Below the pieces are notes generated by a model. The model worked only from the letters and a program-made list of their open reading frames with translations, had not been told where the DNA came from and did no database searches. Below are positions 12,222 to 12,264 of a stretch of DNA of 12,264 nucleotides, in pieces (position 1 is the stretch's first letter; each line of letters begins with the position of its first letter). The position numbers and the translations under genes were made by a program. The stretch is from an archaeon MnTg01 (GTDB taxonomy: Archaea; Thermoproteota; Nitrososphaeria; Nitrososphaerales; Nitrosopumilaceae), in assembly GCA_008974855.1 (NCBI GenBank), contig BFAR01000108.1:1-12264 (forward strand), read 5' to 3'.

Positions 12222-12264
12222 TTGATTAAAAGAATAATCCGAGGGGAAGGGTATGACATGCAAC
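12222..12264 (+). promoter_or_regulatory. possible promoter and gene start at the right window edge
   Basis: TTGATTAAAAG (12222-12232) lies about 25 bases before an ATG at 12253, with a purine-rich GAGGGGAAGG (12241-12250) between; a second ATG is at 12258. An 11-base T-run (12213-12223) lies just upstream. Only four codons or fewer are visible, so no product can be named. Confidence 0.3.

Overview
The window is about 12.3 kb of AT-rich DNA carrying a TATA-binding protein, ribosomal protein eS25, RNA polymerase subunit Rpo6, Alba, deoxyhypusine synthase, an archaellin-like protein and a UbiA/MenA-type prenyltransferase. That mix is archaeal. The eS25 plus Alba plus secreted surface protein combination, and the surface-protein C-terminal domain, fit an ammonia-oxidising archaeon of the Nitrosopumilaceae (Thaumarchaeota/Nitrososphaerota). 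This placement is from family recognition; no rRNA or tRNA gene is present to confirm it.

Left part (1-4000), information processing: the C-terminal half of TBP (cut by the window edge); a 340-base non-coding stretch holding two copies of a 53-bp direct repeat with a conserved hairpin; deoxyhypusine synthase; a 70-aa Cys/His zinc-finger-like protein; a 46-aa small ORF; eS25; a cyclophilin-like-fold protein; Rpo6 with a long acidic N-terminal extension; and Alba.

Middle part (3959-6418): a helix-turn-helix regulator with a C-terminal Cys/His cluster stands divergent to an asparagine-synthase-like PP-loop protein that ends in a zinc ribbon. A 48-aa YHS-domain protein follows on the minus strand, divergent to an archaellin-like class III prepilin. 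Both divergent intergenic regions look like regulatory points.

Right part (6425-12264): an aldo/keto reductase, a single-domain response regulator and a UbiA-family prenyltransferase lie in series on the minus strand. Then come a 260-aa coiled-coil protein, a DUF2203 protein, a 94-aa hypothetical and a large secreted surface protein with 26-residue beta-type repeats. A possible gene start lies at the extreme right edge.

Two architectural themes run through the window. First, a TATA-like element sits about 22-29 bases upstream of most chosen start codons, which implies mostly leaderless mRNAs and was used here to decide starts (including GTG and TTG). Second, genes alternate strands, and all seven convergent pairs meet with gaps of -22 to +14 bases, two of them with interlocked stop codons. 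I see no CRISPR array, insertion sequence or tRNA. No clear new multi-gene system is evident; the most unusual features are the repeat/hairpin pair upstream of deoxyhypusine synthase and the regulator / PP-loop-zinc-ribbon pair.
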